DNA of 64,000 bases from Lasiodiplodia sp. COLG20 (lineage: Eukaryota; Ascomycota; Dothideomycetes; Botryosphaeriales; Botryosphaeriaceae): the NCBI GenBank assembly GCA_009801085.1, contig VNWV01000010.1, positions 372,001 through 436,000 on the forward strand. The letters run 5' to 3'. Under the pieces are notes generated by a model, which searched no databases, was not told the DNA's origin, and was given only the letters and a program-made list of their open reading frames with translations. Below, piece after piece: positions 11,211-22,780 of the stretch. Position 1 is the stretch's first letter; each line of letters starts with the position of its first letter. The position numbers and the translations under genes are program-made.

Positions 11211-12683
11211 GAAGAAACAACACATGCAACAAAAAAAATAACTTTTAGACTCTTTGAGGGCGGTTTTGTCTGACTTTTAAATTCTTTTCTTGCCTCTTTT
11301 TAATAAAGTGGCTTAGGGAGGAGTTTTATAAACTGCGTGCGCGCGCGGAAACAAAAACAACGAAACCCGGAAGAGAGCTCTCTTTAAAGTCGACCTCGGA
11401 GGGAGAGCGTTTTATTGCTTTCTCGAAATAGCAGCGGTGGATTTAGCGAAAGGATTAAACCCGTGCGGAGATAGAAAAATGGGCGAAGGCAGGTTGGGCT
11501 GGCTAGGTGGCTGACTGGTTGCGTGGTGAGGGTTGGGGGGGTTTCACGGCTGAAATGATACTTTTCTTCTCCTACCTACTGAACTTATTCCTATCGCCGA
11601 TGAACGAGAGTGTTGTGTCTAATGAGGAGAGATGGTATGGCGGCATTCGGTGACTTTTTTTATTCCCCTTGATACCTTTCGTTTGTACACTTTGACCTCT
11701 TCGAATTTACATTTTGCTTTTTGGCGGATTTCTCGATATTGCAAGAAGAAAGCTTGAATGGGGGAATGTGCGTACCGGAGTAGATTGGGTTGCGGATTGT
11801 TTGGTTGGTTATTTACACAGATAATGGAACGAACGCGGAGAGGACTTCCGAGCTTTTGTGTCTTGCTTTTCGCTCTGTCCTTCGTTTCTTCGGTTTTTCT
11901 CTTGTCTTCGGAATGATTTAACAGAGTGCGGTTCAGTCCGAGCACGTAGGTATGGATATGGGAAACGTAAATGACGGAGTTGATGGGTTCTATGCTATTC
12001 GACTCCGTTCGTTGTTTGCTACCTTGTTTGCTATTGCTTAGTCAACTGGCGCGTATATATACTACCCAGCAGATAGCTTAGGGATCATTCTGCGCACATT
12101 TGTCAGTAAAGCATCAGTCCAACGTCCAGGGAAACAAAAGGTTAAAGCAAGAGCAGGGGCATACGAGAGGACACCGTAGTATCCATACAATTGAGAACGC
12201 AGTCACCATGGCGAAGAGGGAGACACATAGACACGACAGTCAGGATGAGATTGAGGTAATTTGATTGGTACTGGCCCTTTCCCTCTTCCACTCGTACCAT
12301 CATGATATCTTCCCTCCAGTTTATCTTTCCACGAAGACCTACTCATGTGGTCCAGCCCTCGATTCCTCTCGATTACATAACTTCCAGAAGACGAATACAC
12401 ATCGTTCCAACATATTTTCGTATTCCCGAGACTATACTTTCTTCTATGACTGCTGAGTCCTCGTGAAGTAGGTTTATACAAGACTCTGTCCATCCCCCTC
12501 CGCTCGTATCGCCGCCCCATAAAGGACGTAAGAAAAAAAAAAGCAGAATCATTCCCATATATGCAATGCTCATCCACGCTATGCCCGCCCCCAAAAGTAG
12601 AGTAAAAACTCAAATGGTATCAAGAGAAATCAAAAAAAAAAAAAGTCGACCAAAACCCGCCCCAAAACTTTGTTTGCAACAGC
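11211..12683. other. Intergenic, 1.5 kb between convergent genes
   Basis: The region lies between the RING gene stop and the stop of the ATRIP-like gene on the other strand. It contains A-runs (about 11230 and 12530-12650) and a short GCGCGC run near 11340, consistent with UTRs. Open frames are short and overlapping. No gene is supported. Confidence 0.5.
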
Positions 12684-15151
12684 TCACGCAATCGACCTCC
12701 CAGAACTAAAAACCCTCACCAACTCCTCTCCTTCCTGCGGACTCAAAATCTCGTCGAGCAGCTGATGCGCCATATCCACGACCTCCTCCTCAATCCCGGC
12801 CTCCAGCACCCTCGCGCCGCCGAACCCATCAACATCACCGTCACCACCATCTTCTTCTTCTTCGCCGTCATCATCAACGTCGCTGAACGCCAGCCGCGTC
12901 AGCGCGACCAAGTGCGCATGGTTAGCGCCGTGCACGGCCTTGAGGCGAGCCGGGCGGTCGACGAGCTTGCGCGTGGCGGGGTCGGTGGCGAGGACGAAGG
13001 CGACGCGGGTGCCGACGTTGGCGATGGCGGCGAGGGTGGCGGCGAGCGGCGTGCGTGGCGCCGTCGCGTACAGCGTCGCGACGGCGTCGTTGAGCAGCAG
13101 CAGCAGGCGGCCCAGGAAGTACTTGTGGGTGGCCAGCGTCGCGGCGGCCGCCGGCGAGTGCAGGCACGCCGCGAAGGTGTGCAGGAGCGTGAGGCGGAAG
13201 GACCACAGCGCGGGTTGCGAGGGGACGAGGGACGGCGTGTCTTGTAGGAAGGACGCCAGGTGGTCGGTGACGGTGATGTCTTTGGTGCGGTCGGGGGGCA
13301 GCTCCGCGGGGTCGAAGTCGGGGAAGGGGCCGAAGGTGGTGGGGGTGATGCTTGTTGCGAGGAGCTGGACCGTGAGGGAGAGGGTGGAGAGGAGTGGGGA
13401 TCTCAGGAGAGCTCTGATGAAGTCACGGGAGACGAGAGACCAGAACCGCGTCGTGGCTTCGGTGTCATGTACGCAGCTTCGAGAGACGGTAATCATGAGG
13501 CGAAGGCACTCCTGGAGGTCGATGTGTTGCTTGAGTTCAGGATTGTCTAGGGATGTCCAGACGACGAGATTTGCCGAAGACTGAACCAATGGTACGATCT
13601 CCTCGACCAGAGATGCCGTCTTCTCGAGTGACTCGAATGAGAGAACGAATTGTAGGGTGTCGAGGATGATATGCAAGGGTTTATACTGAGAAAAATCAGC
13701 ATTAGATCTGGCATTAAGTGTTGAAGCGTAGCTTACATAATTCTCCTGCGCACAGCGATCCCATAACGATAAGAGAATTCTACAAAAGTGAATTGAGAAA
13801 TCGCTTGATTCGTCGTGGTACAAAGATATCCCGTCATAAAGGACAGAGGAGAGGAGACGATCGGGTAATGATGGGAAAGCAAATTCGGTAAACGCCTCAA
13901 AGGTTCTCACCCGCGAACCCTTCGGCCGATGGTTCATAAGCCTTTTGAGGAGCTACACAATTAGCAGAGCTTCAACCGCTGGAAAAGAATTCTCACCTTG
14001 AACTTCTTGTCGTCTCTACTGACGTTCGCAAGAAGATCATCTTCAGGTTCAACATCCTGCATTACAACAAGTCCATCATCTTCCGGCACTTGAAGCGGCT
14101 GCGGCTCCGCGAGCGGGAGAGGCTTGGCCGGACTTGCTTCAAGAGCATTTCGCTTCCGTTTCGCGCCTTGCTTGGGGGTTCCATTTCTTGACTTGTCCCG
14201 CGATTTGCTGGGGGACACCTCCATGACACCGCCATCATCGAAACCGTCTCCGAACTCAGCTCTCCGGGTCCTCTTAGGCGTGGTTTCCTGGGTCTTTCTA
14301 GCATTGCCATTGACAATACCATCTTTCAGATCCCGCCGAGACTTTGGCTTGCCAGTCTCCGTCTTGAAGTCCTGCTCCAGGAATTTGTACTCGCTCTTGG
14401 TCTTGTCGAGTTCCCGCTTCAGCACTGCGATCTGTGCCTCGAGAGCGGCAGCCTTTTCGGTGTAGGCCTTTTGCTTGGCCGCGAGCTCGTTCATGTGTTC
14501 CTTGTCTGCCTTCTGTAGCCTCATGCGCAAAATGGAAGCCTCGCCGGCCTTCCTCTGAACCTGACCCAGAGCTTCATCTTTCGCGCGAGCGGCATTGTCG
14601 ATCTCATTTCGAAGCTGCGACAGTCAGCAATGGATTCCCACAAATGCGCGATCCTGTTATACCTCGTCAATCTTGGTTCTCAATTCATCTATGCTAGCGT
14701 CGGCACAGTCGTCGGCGGCGAGTGACTGTTGTACAGAGGGCGCAGCAAGGTCGTAGTTGCTGTTCCTTGCATGTCTGTTCAGGCGATGCTCGTAGAGGGG
14801 CTCGCGACGGTCGGCGGCCAGGTCCTGGGCGGTCCGTCGCGTGATGGCATTGTTGCGGACAGAATTTCCTCCGAAGCGCTGCGGCGGGCCGGTGACGTTA
14901 GTTTGGGGCAATTTGGCGAGGAGAGGCTGGCCGTCCAGCTGTATGTCGTTGGCGTCCGGAAAGTCATATTCGGATGGCGGCGGATCTGCCTGCGGCGGGG
15001 CTTGGTGCTCATACGCATCCGCGGCAGACGGCGCATTGGAGAGACGGCGCTGGGTCGAGGCATAGGCCTGGGTTTCTATCTCGCGGACAGCTTCCTCGGG
15101 CAGGTCGTCGAGGTCGTCGGCGGAGCCGAAGTCGTCGTCGTCGAGGGCCAT
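12684..15151 (-). CDS. DNA damage checkpoint protein, ATRIP/Lcd1 (Ddc2, UvsD) type
   Basis: There are four exons: 15151..14663, 14614..13997, 13952..13737 and 13685..12684; the product is 774 residues. The last intron (51 nt, GTAAGC..CTCAG) is in frame and free of stops, so an unspliced reading would add 17 residues. The N-terminus is acidic (MALDDDDFGSADDLDDLPEEA), which would suit RPA binding. Residues about 150-225 form a strong coiled coil, and a basic stretch (TPKRTRRAEFGDGFDD) follows. The C-terminal 400 residues are helical, HEAT-like and Leu-rich. Order and composition match fungal Lcd1 proteins, the partner of the Mec1/ATR kinase, which act at RPA-coated single-stranded DNA (family knowledge). 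The assignment rests on architecture more than on one diagnostic motif. It starts 473 bp from the divergent CDS1 gene. Confidence 0.75.
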
Positions 15152-15624
15152 GCCATTGACGGGTACGGACGAGTAGCGGTGCAGATAATTGAAGAGGCGT
15201 CACGGCGGCGCGTCGCGGAGATGATAGGCGGCCGGGGTTCAGGCGTCGGGCGGCGTTCACATGTGGGCCTCGCTGCCAGGTGCTTTGCAGCCTTGGCGCG
15301 TCGTTGACGTAGATCAGCAGCCTCCGCAGCGCTCCCTCATTCCCTCACCTCGCCATCCGCCCTCAAAGCCTACATCGCTCGCCAGAGCCCCGCGCCCAGT
15401 CGCTCGTCGTCCAGACGCGCGCTGCAAATCACCTACCTTCGCCTCTGCTAGCGACCGCTCCGCCCTGCTCCGTGCTCCGCCCAAGCGCGAAAACGTTGAG
15501 GAGCGCGCCAGCTCCCATTTCTGCCTGCCAGCCCCCATTCGACGCGGATTTATACCGTCGGAAGCTTGCGAAAGAGCTGGGGCAAATCCGTGGTTGTTAG
15601 CACCACCGTGAACCCGTCGCAACC
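15152..15624. promoter_or_regulatory. Divergent promoter region, ATRIP-like gene and CDS1
   Basis: This 473-bp GC-rich region sits between two divergent start codons. Both promoters must lie here by geometry. No TATA box or clear operator is seen. Confidence 0.45.
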
Positions 15625-17185
15625 ATGACAAAGCCGAGGAAGGACGTCAAGTTCCAACACCGCGGCAGCGGCAGCAGCGGCAAGGGCAGGAGAATGTCCA
15701 TGTCTGAGCTCAGCGAGCCGCACTCCGAGCCCGGCAGCCCTACGAGGAATGGCGCTGTCGCGAAGCCAGAGGTGGGTGTACCGCCATGCGCTGTAAGATG
15801 GCGGCGGCTAACAGGCAACAGGAACCGCCCAAGTCGGACTACGAGAAGAAGAAGGAAACCTTCATTACCCGTACCATCTGGACGCTGGTCATGATCGCCA
15901 CCTTTTTCTGGGCCATGTTCGCCGGACACATCTACATCATCATAATCGTGACTGCGGTCCAGATAATTTCCTTCAAGGAAGTCATCGCCATTTCCAACGT
16001 ACCTAGCCGCGCCCGGAGCTTGAGGTTCACGAAGAGCTTGAACTGGTATTTCTTGGGTACGACAATGTACTTCCTGTACGGAGAGAGCGTCATTTACTAC
16101 TTCAAGCACATTATCCTTGTCGACAAGATCCTCCTCCCGTTTGCTACCCACCACCGCTTTATCAGCTTCATGCTCTACGTCACTGGTAAGTACTACGAGC
16201 GCTCATTCTGCCGGAATAATTCACTGACCTTGCTTAGGATTCGTGTTCTTTGTCGCATCGCTCCAGAAGGGACACTACAAGTTCCAGTTCACTCAGTTCG
16301 CCTGGACTCACATGGCGTTGTATCTCATTGTTGTTCAGGCGCACTTCATCATGAACAACATCTTCGAGGGCATGATCTGGTTCTTCCTGCCAGTTTCCCT
16401 GGTCATCACGAACGACATCTTTGCCTACATCTGCGGTATCACCTTCGGCCGAACCCAGCTCATCAAGATCTCGCCCAAGAAGACGGTTGAAGGCTTCCTG
16501 GGTGCATGGGTTTTCACCATCTTGTTTGGCGTGCTCCTCACGAACATCCTGATGCGCTACAAGTACTTCATCTGCCCCGTCAATGTAAGTCCCAATCTTC
16601 TCGCCTCTTTTGATCTCGGCTTACAAAGAAATAGGACCTCGGAGCAAACATCTTCACCGGTCTGGAGTGTGATGTTAACCCTGTTTTTATCCCCCACACC
16701 TACCGCCTGCCTTTCATCCCTCCCAACTGGACCCACCTCCCTACCAAGGTCACCATCGCGCCTATGCAGTTCCACATTCTCGTTTTCGCGACCTTCGCTT
16801 CCCTTATCGCTCCATTCGGCGGCTTCTTCGCGTCGGGCCTGAAGCGTACGTTCAAGATCAAGGACTTTGGCGATTCGATTCCCGGACACGGTGGCATGAC
16901 GGATCGCATGGACTGCCAATTCATCATGGGTTTCTTCGCCTTCATGTACTACTCGAGCTTCATCGCCGTGTACAAGGCGAGCGTCGGCGGTGTCATCGAG
17001 CAAGCCATTAACGGGCTCACTCCGGAGCAACAGATGGAAGTGGTGAAGGGCCTGAGCAAGCATCTTGTAAACCAGGGTGTTATTCCCTCTACCGTAAGTC
17101 TTATGCGAATCGCCTTCCCAAAACGCGCCTTATCTAATCAACCCAGGTTCTCGAGTATCTTTCAGATGAGCTCAAGCGGAGATGA
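15625..17185 (+). CDS. CDS1: Phosphatidate cytidylyltransferase (CDP-diacylglycerol synthase)
   Basis: There are five exons: 15625..15771, 15822..16185, 16238..16584, 16635..17093 and 17147..17185; the product is 451 residues. The last exon holds only 12 codons plus the stop (VLEYLSDELKRR). The enzyme makes CDP-diacylglycerol from phosphatidate and CTP, the entry point to phosphatidylinositol and other phospholipids, in the ER membrane (family knowledge). The signature SGLKRTFKIKDFGDSIPGHG followed by GMTDRMD is intact, carrying the Lys, Asp and GHGG..DR residues of the family. At least six hydrophobic spans are visible, from TIWTLVMIATFFWAMFAG to FIMGFFAFMYYSSFIAV. The N-terminus is basic and Ser-rich. 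It starts divergently from the ATRIP-like gene. Confidence 0.95.
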
Positions 17186-18938
17186 ATTGAGGTTTGATCG
17201 AAGGATCAGCTCTTTCTTCCTACTAAGCTTTTTTGCATCATGTCGCGACCCGCGTATCCGAGACGCTAATATCCCTGGGTTGTCGGTGCGGGTCCCCGGT
17301 GCCCTTGCTTCAGCAACGGCCGTGCGCAGCCCTTTTTGTGTGTAATCATACTTACCTCTTTCCTCTTCTCCTTTGACCGATGATGTTGAAGTCGGGGTTG
17401 ACTGTCTTGGCGATCACAACCCCTCATCTACCTCCACCTATCACAAACCGAGCGTTTTTTTCCTGCGGCTTGCAAAGGCACAATATTCTTAGCTGCTATT
17501 GTGTCTACGAGACACACGATTTGAGGCGTTGTAATTTGACGCGTACAAGCATGTCCCAGTGGGCATGACGCCGCAGCAAAAGCAGCGAAGCGTGGAAGTA
17601 GTAGAAGGACGGCAGCCTTTGGCTGAGTGGATGGACGAAGAGCCCGATTGAGGGTGGAAGCTTCCATAGGGAAAGTGCTGTTTAGAACAATCCAATACCC
17701 ATTTCTTTCTCGAAAGCGCCTATACCCTTTGAGCGTAAATTTTTTTTTCCAGGCCCTGAGTGACGTAAGGTCAAGAAACAGGGTCCTGTCCGCGCTCGGT
17801 GTTTGAGGCGGCGCCAGCGCGAAGCGAAGCATAGCGGATCTCCGCATGACGACAGATGGTTAAGCTTATCCAGACCACATGGAGTGGTAGTCAAAAGCAT
17901 TGGTCTTTCGGCTGTCCATTTCTATCAAGCTTGGAATCAATGAACTAGAATGCTCGCGTTTGAAGACGCGACAGTTGCCAAGATGGGGCGTAGGGTGTTT
18001 TTTTCAGCGGTATGAGAGCGGCGGTGATCAAAGTCGAGCCTTCCCAACTGTTGTGGGAAGCTCTTGCGCGTTCCATTTAGGGTAGCCGACATGTTTACGT
18101 TGGCTGTTTGCTTCTTTTCTACGCTGCGGCCGACGCGCGCGCCTATCCACCAGCGTCCTATGGCTTCCTAAGTCACCATTGCCCGTTTATCGCGCCGTCC
18201 GCTACGCATTTCAAGGGCATTCCAGATTGCGGTCTCCACAAATGCGCAAGGCGCAGCATGAGCATCGTTCTTGATACCGCCGGCGGGTGAGGCAGCGCGA
18301 ATGCACTGGAAACAAGCGGGTTGAGCACGTACGTTTCTTTCTCTACTCGCCTCACCTGAGCAATGCTGACAGCCACGGAAGACTGTGTCAAACTCGAGAC
18401 TACCTCAGTTTAGTTTTGGGCCAGAACGTTTTTCTTGTTCTCGCCTTCCTTCAGCTGCTCTCAGGCAGCGCCTTCTTAGATTGAGCAAGTATGGGTTCTA
18501 CACTACAATCTCGTCAGCACCGTGCGCTGCGTTTGAACATATCGATTACACGAACAGAGCAAAAATATCACGACTAACTCGCAATCGACGTTAAGAACAA
18601 TATGGGCGCAGGTGAGGGTGAGGCGGACGCGCAAAGTGTAAGTGAAGGCAGCCCACCTGGGGCTCGACGTCATTCACCATGAAACACAGCCAGCCACTAG
18701 CAACAATAGCGGTCATGTCGGCGGCCTGCTGCCTACTACTATTGTTCCTTGCACTGCTACTCATGACGGCGCTACTGTGCGCGCGAACAATTCTACATCA
18801 TTTCTTGTCTATTCGTCTACTGACCACACCTTCGCCGCTACAAACCCAGCCGACGCTCCGCCTTCATCCTCCAAGCGCTGTCTTTTCGGCCAAACCCTGA
18901 CCTTCTCACTCCAAGCCAACTCAGCTGCGACCGCAAAC
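17186..18938. other. Intergenic, 1.75 kb
   Basis: The region lies between CDS1 and the low-complexity protein gene. T-runs occur near 17740 and 18000. The frame used by the next gene is open from 18642 without an ATG, so its 5' end could reach back here through an intron. I found no other gene. Confidence 0.45.
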
Positions 18939-20549
18939 ATGTCGCCTGGATTGAGCGGCGCTGGCACTCCCGCCGCCACTCCTCACAAATCATCCGCGCC
19001 TCGCCTCGCTGACTCCACTGCCACTCCCATGGACACCGACACATCCAAGACGCGCTCGCCTACGAGCAAGAAGACGCCTCGCGCGAAACCCCGCCAAGCT
19101 CCTTCTCGCGATAAGTCTGCGACTGTACCCTCTCCAGCCAGCTCTTCCATCAAGAAGCGCGAGCGTACTCGTCGCAAGCCCGCGCCCAAGCCCGTCACTC
19201 CGCCCAAGAAGAAGGTCCGCGTCGTGAAGTGCTACGTCTCCGCCCCCAAGAACCCCAGGGCCAACACCGAGCTACCTCAGCATCACGATGGGGCCTGGGG
19301 GGCCGTCTTCAACCCGTACGGGCTCAGGCAGCCGAAGTTCCTTCTGCCAGAGTACTCTTCTCTCGGCCACAGCACTCTGAAGACGAGCTCTGTGAGCGTT
19401 CCGCAGCAAGCCTCTGGTTATCAAGCCGCGCCTCCTGCCAGCGGCCGCCGTAAATCTTCTAGTCCTCTTTTCATAGAGCGCAAAAAGCCCTTGGTCATCA
19501 AGAAGAGTAACGCGAATGGTGGCATCAAGAGCGCCTCCTCCAAGACCAAACCGAGCGCCGCCAGTGCTTCTCCTCCTCAGACTACCAAGAAGGCGCGCAA
19601 TGCTACTACCTATCCCGCCGCCAACGGCTCCGCTGGAAGCCCCACCAACAAAGCTATCCGCACACACGCCGGTGGTTCCAAGAACACCACCTATATGGAG
19701 AACTTTGCTCGCTCCAAAGCCGGCGCCGCCGCTACCCAGGACACTGTTGCCGCCAACGGCCACACGAAGCGTCGCCGCCCTTCCGTCTCCACCAAGCGCG
19801 GTCGCTCTGCTTCCGCATCCAGGGCTTCTGCCTCTGCTCGGGACGACGATAGCTCTCAGCCCAACAAGGCCAGCATGCCCTCCACTCCTTCTCGCAAGCA
19901 GCGCGCCGCCATCGCACCCATGACTTCGGCCGCAACTATCAAGGCTTACTCCGCAACGCCCGCCAAGAGGCGTTCCCGTCCCCGTTCTGCTTCGGGTTCG
20001 GCCTCCTCGACGGCCAAGACTACTCAGGATGACGACGGCGAGGAGGAGCAGCGTCCTAAGAAGAAGCTCAAGAAGGAGACTGATACGCGCACGACCAAGG
20101 CTAAGCGCAAGGCTGACAACAGCGGCTCGTCCTCCTTGCCTCCTCGCAACACTTTCATGTACAGCAGCACTCCGACCCAGAGCGACGACGGAGGAAATGG
20201 AGCGGAGCAGCAGCCTCCTAAGAAGAAGCTCAAGAAGAAGATCGACACGCGCACGACTAAGGCGAAGCGCAAGGCTGGCGGCAGCACCTCCAACTTGCCT
20301 AACAAGTTCATGTACAGCAGTTCTCCGACGCAGAGTGACGACGAAGGAAGCGGAGCGGCGAAGGAGGAGAAGAGAAGAGATTCGGTTGTGGGAGGAGACA
20401 TGCCGCAGAGCAAGCGCGTCAGGAAGAACGGCGGCGGCGTTAATGGCCGTAGGGATGTCGCATCTTCAGCTTCGCCGACTGCCAATGACGATCGCGATGA
20501 GGAGTTGCGCGAGGTCTTGTTCTCCTCGTCGCCCACTGTTCAAGGCTGA
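18939..20549 (+). CDS. Low-complexity basic, probably nuclear protein with duplicated module
   Basis: The reading frame is uninterrupted from 18642, but the first ATG in it is at 18939 in a good context (CAAACATGTCG), giving 536 residues. The protein is rich in Ser, Thr, Ala, Pro and Lys and lacks a globular domain that I recognise. It has several basic patches of nuclear-signal type (KKRERTRRKPAPK, PKKKVRVVK, RPKKKLKKE). A short ordered-looking stretch, HHDGAWGAVFNPYGLRQPKFLLPEY, may be the conserved part. The C-terminal third holds a 54-codon unit present twice (20055 and 20217), each with PKKKLKK, DTRTTKAKRKA and FMYSS.PTQSDD. Function is unknown; a chromatin or DNA-linked role is only suggested by composition. 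The start is uncertain and a spliced 5' exon is possible. Confidence 0.65.
   Translation: MSPGLSGAGTPAATPHKSSAPRLADSTATPMDTDTSKTRSPTSKKTPRAKPRQAPSRDKSATVPSPASSSIKKRERTRRKPAPKPVTPPKKKVRVVKCYVSAPKNPRANTELPQHHDGAWGAVFNPYGLRQPKFLLPEYSSLGHSTLKTSSVSVPQQASGYQAAPPASGRRKSSSPLFIERKKPLVIKKSNANGGIKSASSKTKPSAASASPPQTTKKARNATTYPAANGSAGSPTNKAIRTHAGGSKNTTYMENFARSKAGAAATQDTVAANGHTKRRRPSVSTKRGRSASASRASASARDDDSSQPNKASMPSTPSRKQRAAIAPMTSAATIKAYSATPAKRRSRPRSASGSASSTAKTTQDDDGEEEQRPKKKLKKETDTRTTKAKRKADNSGSSSLPPRNTFMYSSTPTQSDDGGNGAEQQPPKKKLKKKIDTRTTKAKRKAGGSTSNLPNKFMYSSSPTQSDDEGSGAAKEEKRRDSVVGGDMPQSKRVRKNGGGVNGRRDVASSASPTANDDRDEELREVLFSSSPTVQG
20055..20345 (+). repeat. In-frame tandem duplication, 162-nt unit (54 codons)
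   Basis: Two copies, starting at 20055 and 20217, encode PKKKLKK[E/K].DTRTTKAKRKA, a Ser/Asn-rich stretch, then FMYSS.PTQSDD. The second copy is a few codons shorter. The copies are diverged in DNA but keep the motif order. Confidence 0.75.
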
Positions 20550-22780
20550 ACAACATCGTTGGATTCTCGCCTTGCCCTTGCCTGGTCAGTTGAGACGTCG
20601 GCGCTGGGCAGGGAAAATATCCCGGGGTCACCCTCTTAATGTTGACGGCTGGCACAACTATTGCTTCAACGCAATGATGAGCCTTGCTTGCCTCATCGGA
20701 GAGGCCGCTGCACGGTTGCTGCTGGGCTTAACTTTTTCAAGTTCCGACTCGTCATATTCTCTGTCGAGATTTCTTCTTTTTGTTTTCTGTGTTCCAAAGG
20801 ATGAATGGCTTTTCAGTCAGGTCATGAACACTTCAAATCTTCTGGCGCTCGGAAGGCTCATTAGGACACGATACCCCCGGGATTCTATTGCTTTACAACC
20901 ATTCTTGAAAAATGTGTTCTCAGAGAGAGGGGCTCTCTGCTACTGCTGGCCAGGGATCCGACACCTCCGAATACATGTATCCCTAGGCTACTGGTAGAGT
21001 AGAAATCAGGTAGAAAATTTAAAGAAGGTGTTTCTTTACAAGTGTTGGACTGGTGTGTCTCGTGAGTGAGTGCTGTCAGCAGCGCGCATTTTCAGGGTAG
21101 GAATGGTGCATTTACTGGGTGCAAAGCTATGGTGTGGAATATGTATGCTGCCGCAAATGATTATTTGCATGCCATCAATTGACAAGACGTCTTGGAGGAT
21201 AAATTAAGATCATCCCACAGAGAGTTTAATGGCGCAGGTGTTTATTAAAATCCCGCGTACTCAGCGCTAACAGGTACCAGAAGCTGAAACATGGCCTCCC
21301 CGCACTACTGTAGTAAGCATCCTACCTAGGGGCACAAGTACCATCGATGCGGACGAAGTCAAGTCCTTCAGTTGAAACACCGAGGCAAAGTGATTGGTCG
21401 GAGCTTCCTCCAGGAACAGGAACAGTCGATCTCATCGATCCAGCATTATTCCCCCAAGGAAATTCCGCTGTATTTCCGCACCTTGGCGGAGTCCAGGCAC
21501 CAGCGTGAGACGGGTGGGATACATCATGGCTGGGAAGAAGTGACTTTCGATTTTCGTACCAGCACGGCAGGCAACGCTCATCAGGAGGGTCGATCTGGCT
21601 GACTGCCATGCCAGGATCAATGCTGCATCTCTCGGCGCCGTTTGTGGTAGTGCGCACGTTATTGGAAGACGGGAGATAGCTTGCAGGCGGAATCAACCTT
21701 ATGCCCTGCTTTAAGCGGTCCTTCCTTTTTTTAGATTTCACGAAGCTTGATTCCAGCAAACCCCAACATACATGTAGACACACTTGAAGTTTCCACTTCA
21801 AAGCGACGACGGAAGTGTCTCGAGCTGCCATCTCTACCTAGTCTCAAGTGCCGCCGGCGTTTTGGAAAATTTTTCCTTACTTAGTGTGCGGTGTAAGCGC
21901 CGGTAACAGGAAGGTCAAGCGCTGATAATGAATCCACGGATGCGGCTGAAGTGGCACTGGACAGGTCCACTTAAAATATTCCCGTGCGAGTCTGGACTGG
22001 AGTTGGACGGATCGGGCAGTCCTGCGGTGGAGCCGAAAGGCGGACATTGAGACATAAACACAACATTGACTAAGAAGCTTGTATTACTGCTCCCATGTCG
22101 GCCACGTGAGCAAGAGCCAAGTATGAGCCAAGTATGCAGGGCGCGATGAGTAGAGCAAGGCCAAAAATAAGCGCAACTTGGCAGCGGGGCCGCCGACGTA
22201 CGCGGCGACGGTAGAGGCGCGCGGCTCCTTGGAGGCTCGCCCACTGCCAACGTGGGGCCGGTAGGTAGTTCGCAGGTTGGGCTAAAATGGTTCGCAGGTA
22301 ATGACGCAACGTCAACCAATGCGGGGCAGCAGCACCACCCGAGCCAAGCAAACCACTACATGTCTCTGTCCAATGCGCGGCGGCGGGACCCCAACATGCA
22401 TGCACCTTGTCCTAGCCGCAGACAAGACTCTGCGAGCCGCGCTCACTCCACCACCCCAAACGGCATCGTGGGCGATACCTCTTTCCTCGGTACCCCTACG
22501 CCTTCGTACGAGTATCGCGACTGCGCCACTTCTCCCGCAGCAGTAAGCGCGACTTTTCCACGGCCCGGCAGTCTCGTCCTCGTGATGCACCCGTGCCGTG
22601 CTGGCTTGGCATCAGCCATGTTGTGCTCTCCATCACGGCACTGCAGTCGGAACTCAATTGATGTTTTACGACAGCATTGCACAGCTATAAAGATGGCGGC
22701 CGGCCCAGCATGTTTGGTGTCACTCACCAGCACAGGCTTGCTTTCTAGAGCTTGCCTTTCTTCGTTTCCTTGAGGCCAGG
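20550..22780. other. Intergenic, 2.2 kb
   Basis: No convincing gene is seen. A minus-strand frame at 21831..21322 (169 codons, five or more Cys) has no family resemblance and no introns, and I do not call it. A possible TATA element (TATAAAG) at about 22686 lies 95 bp before the GH51 start. Confidence 0.45.

Noticed and set aside
20029..20997. Plus-strand open frame of 322 codons overlapping the low-complexity gene
   Set aside because: It is the shifted reading of Ser/Lys/Arg-rich codons of the gene at 18939-20549; it is Arg/Ser-rich nonsense with no family features.
21322..21831. Minus-strand frame of 169 codons with several Cys
   Set aside because: No signal peptide, no recognisable family, and no supporting splice or promoter features; could be chance in a 2.2-kb gap.
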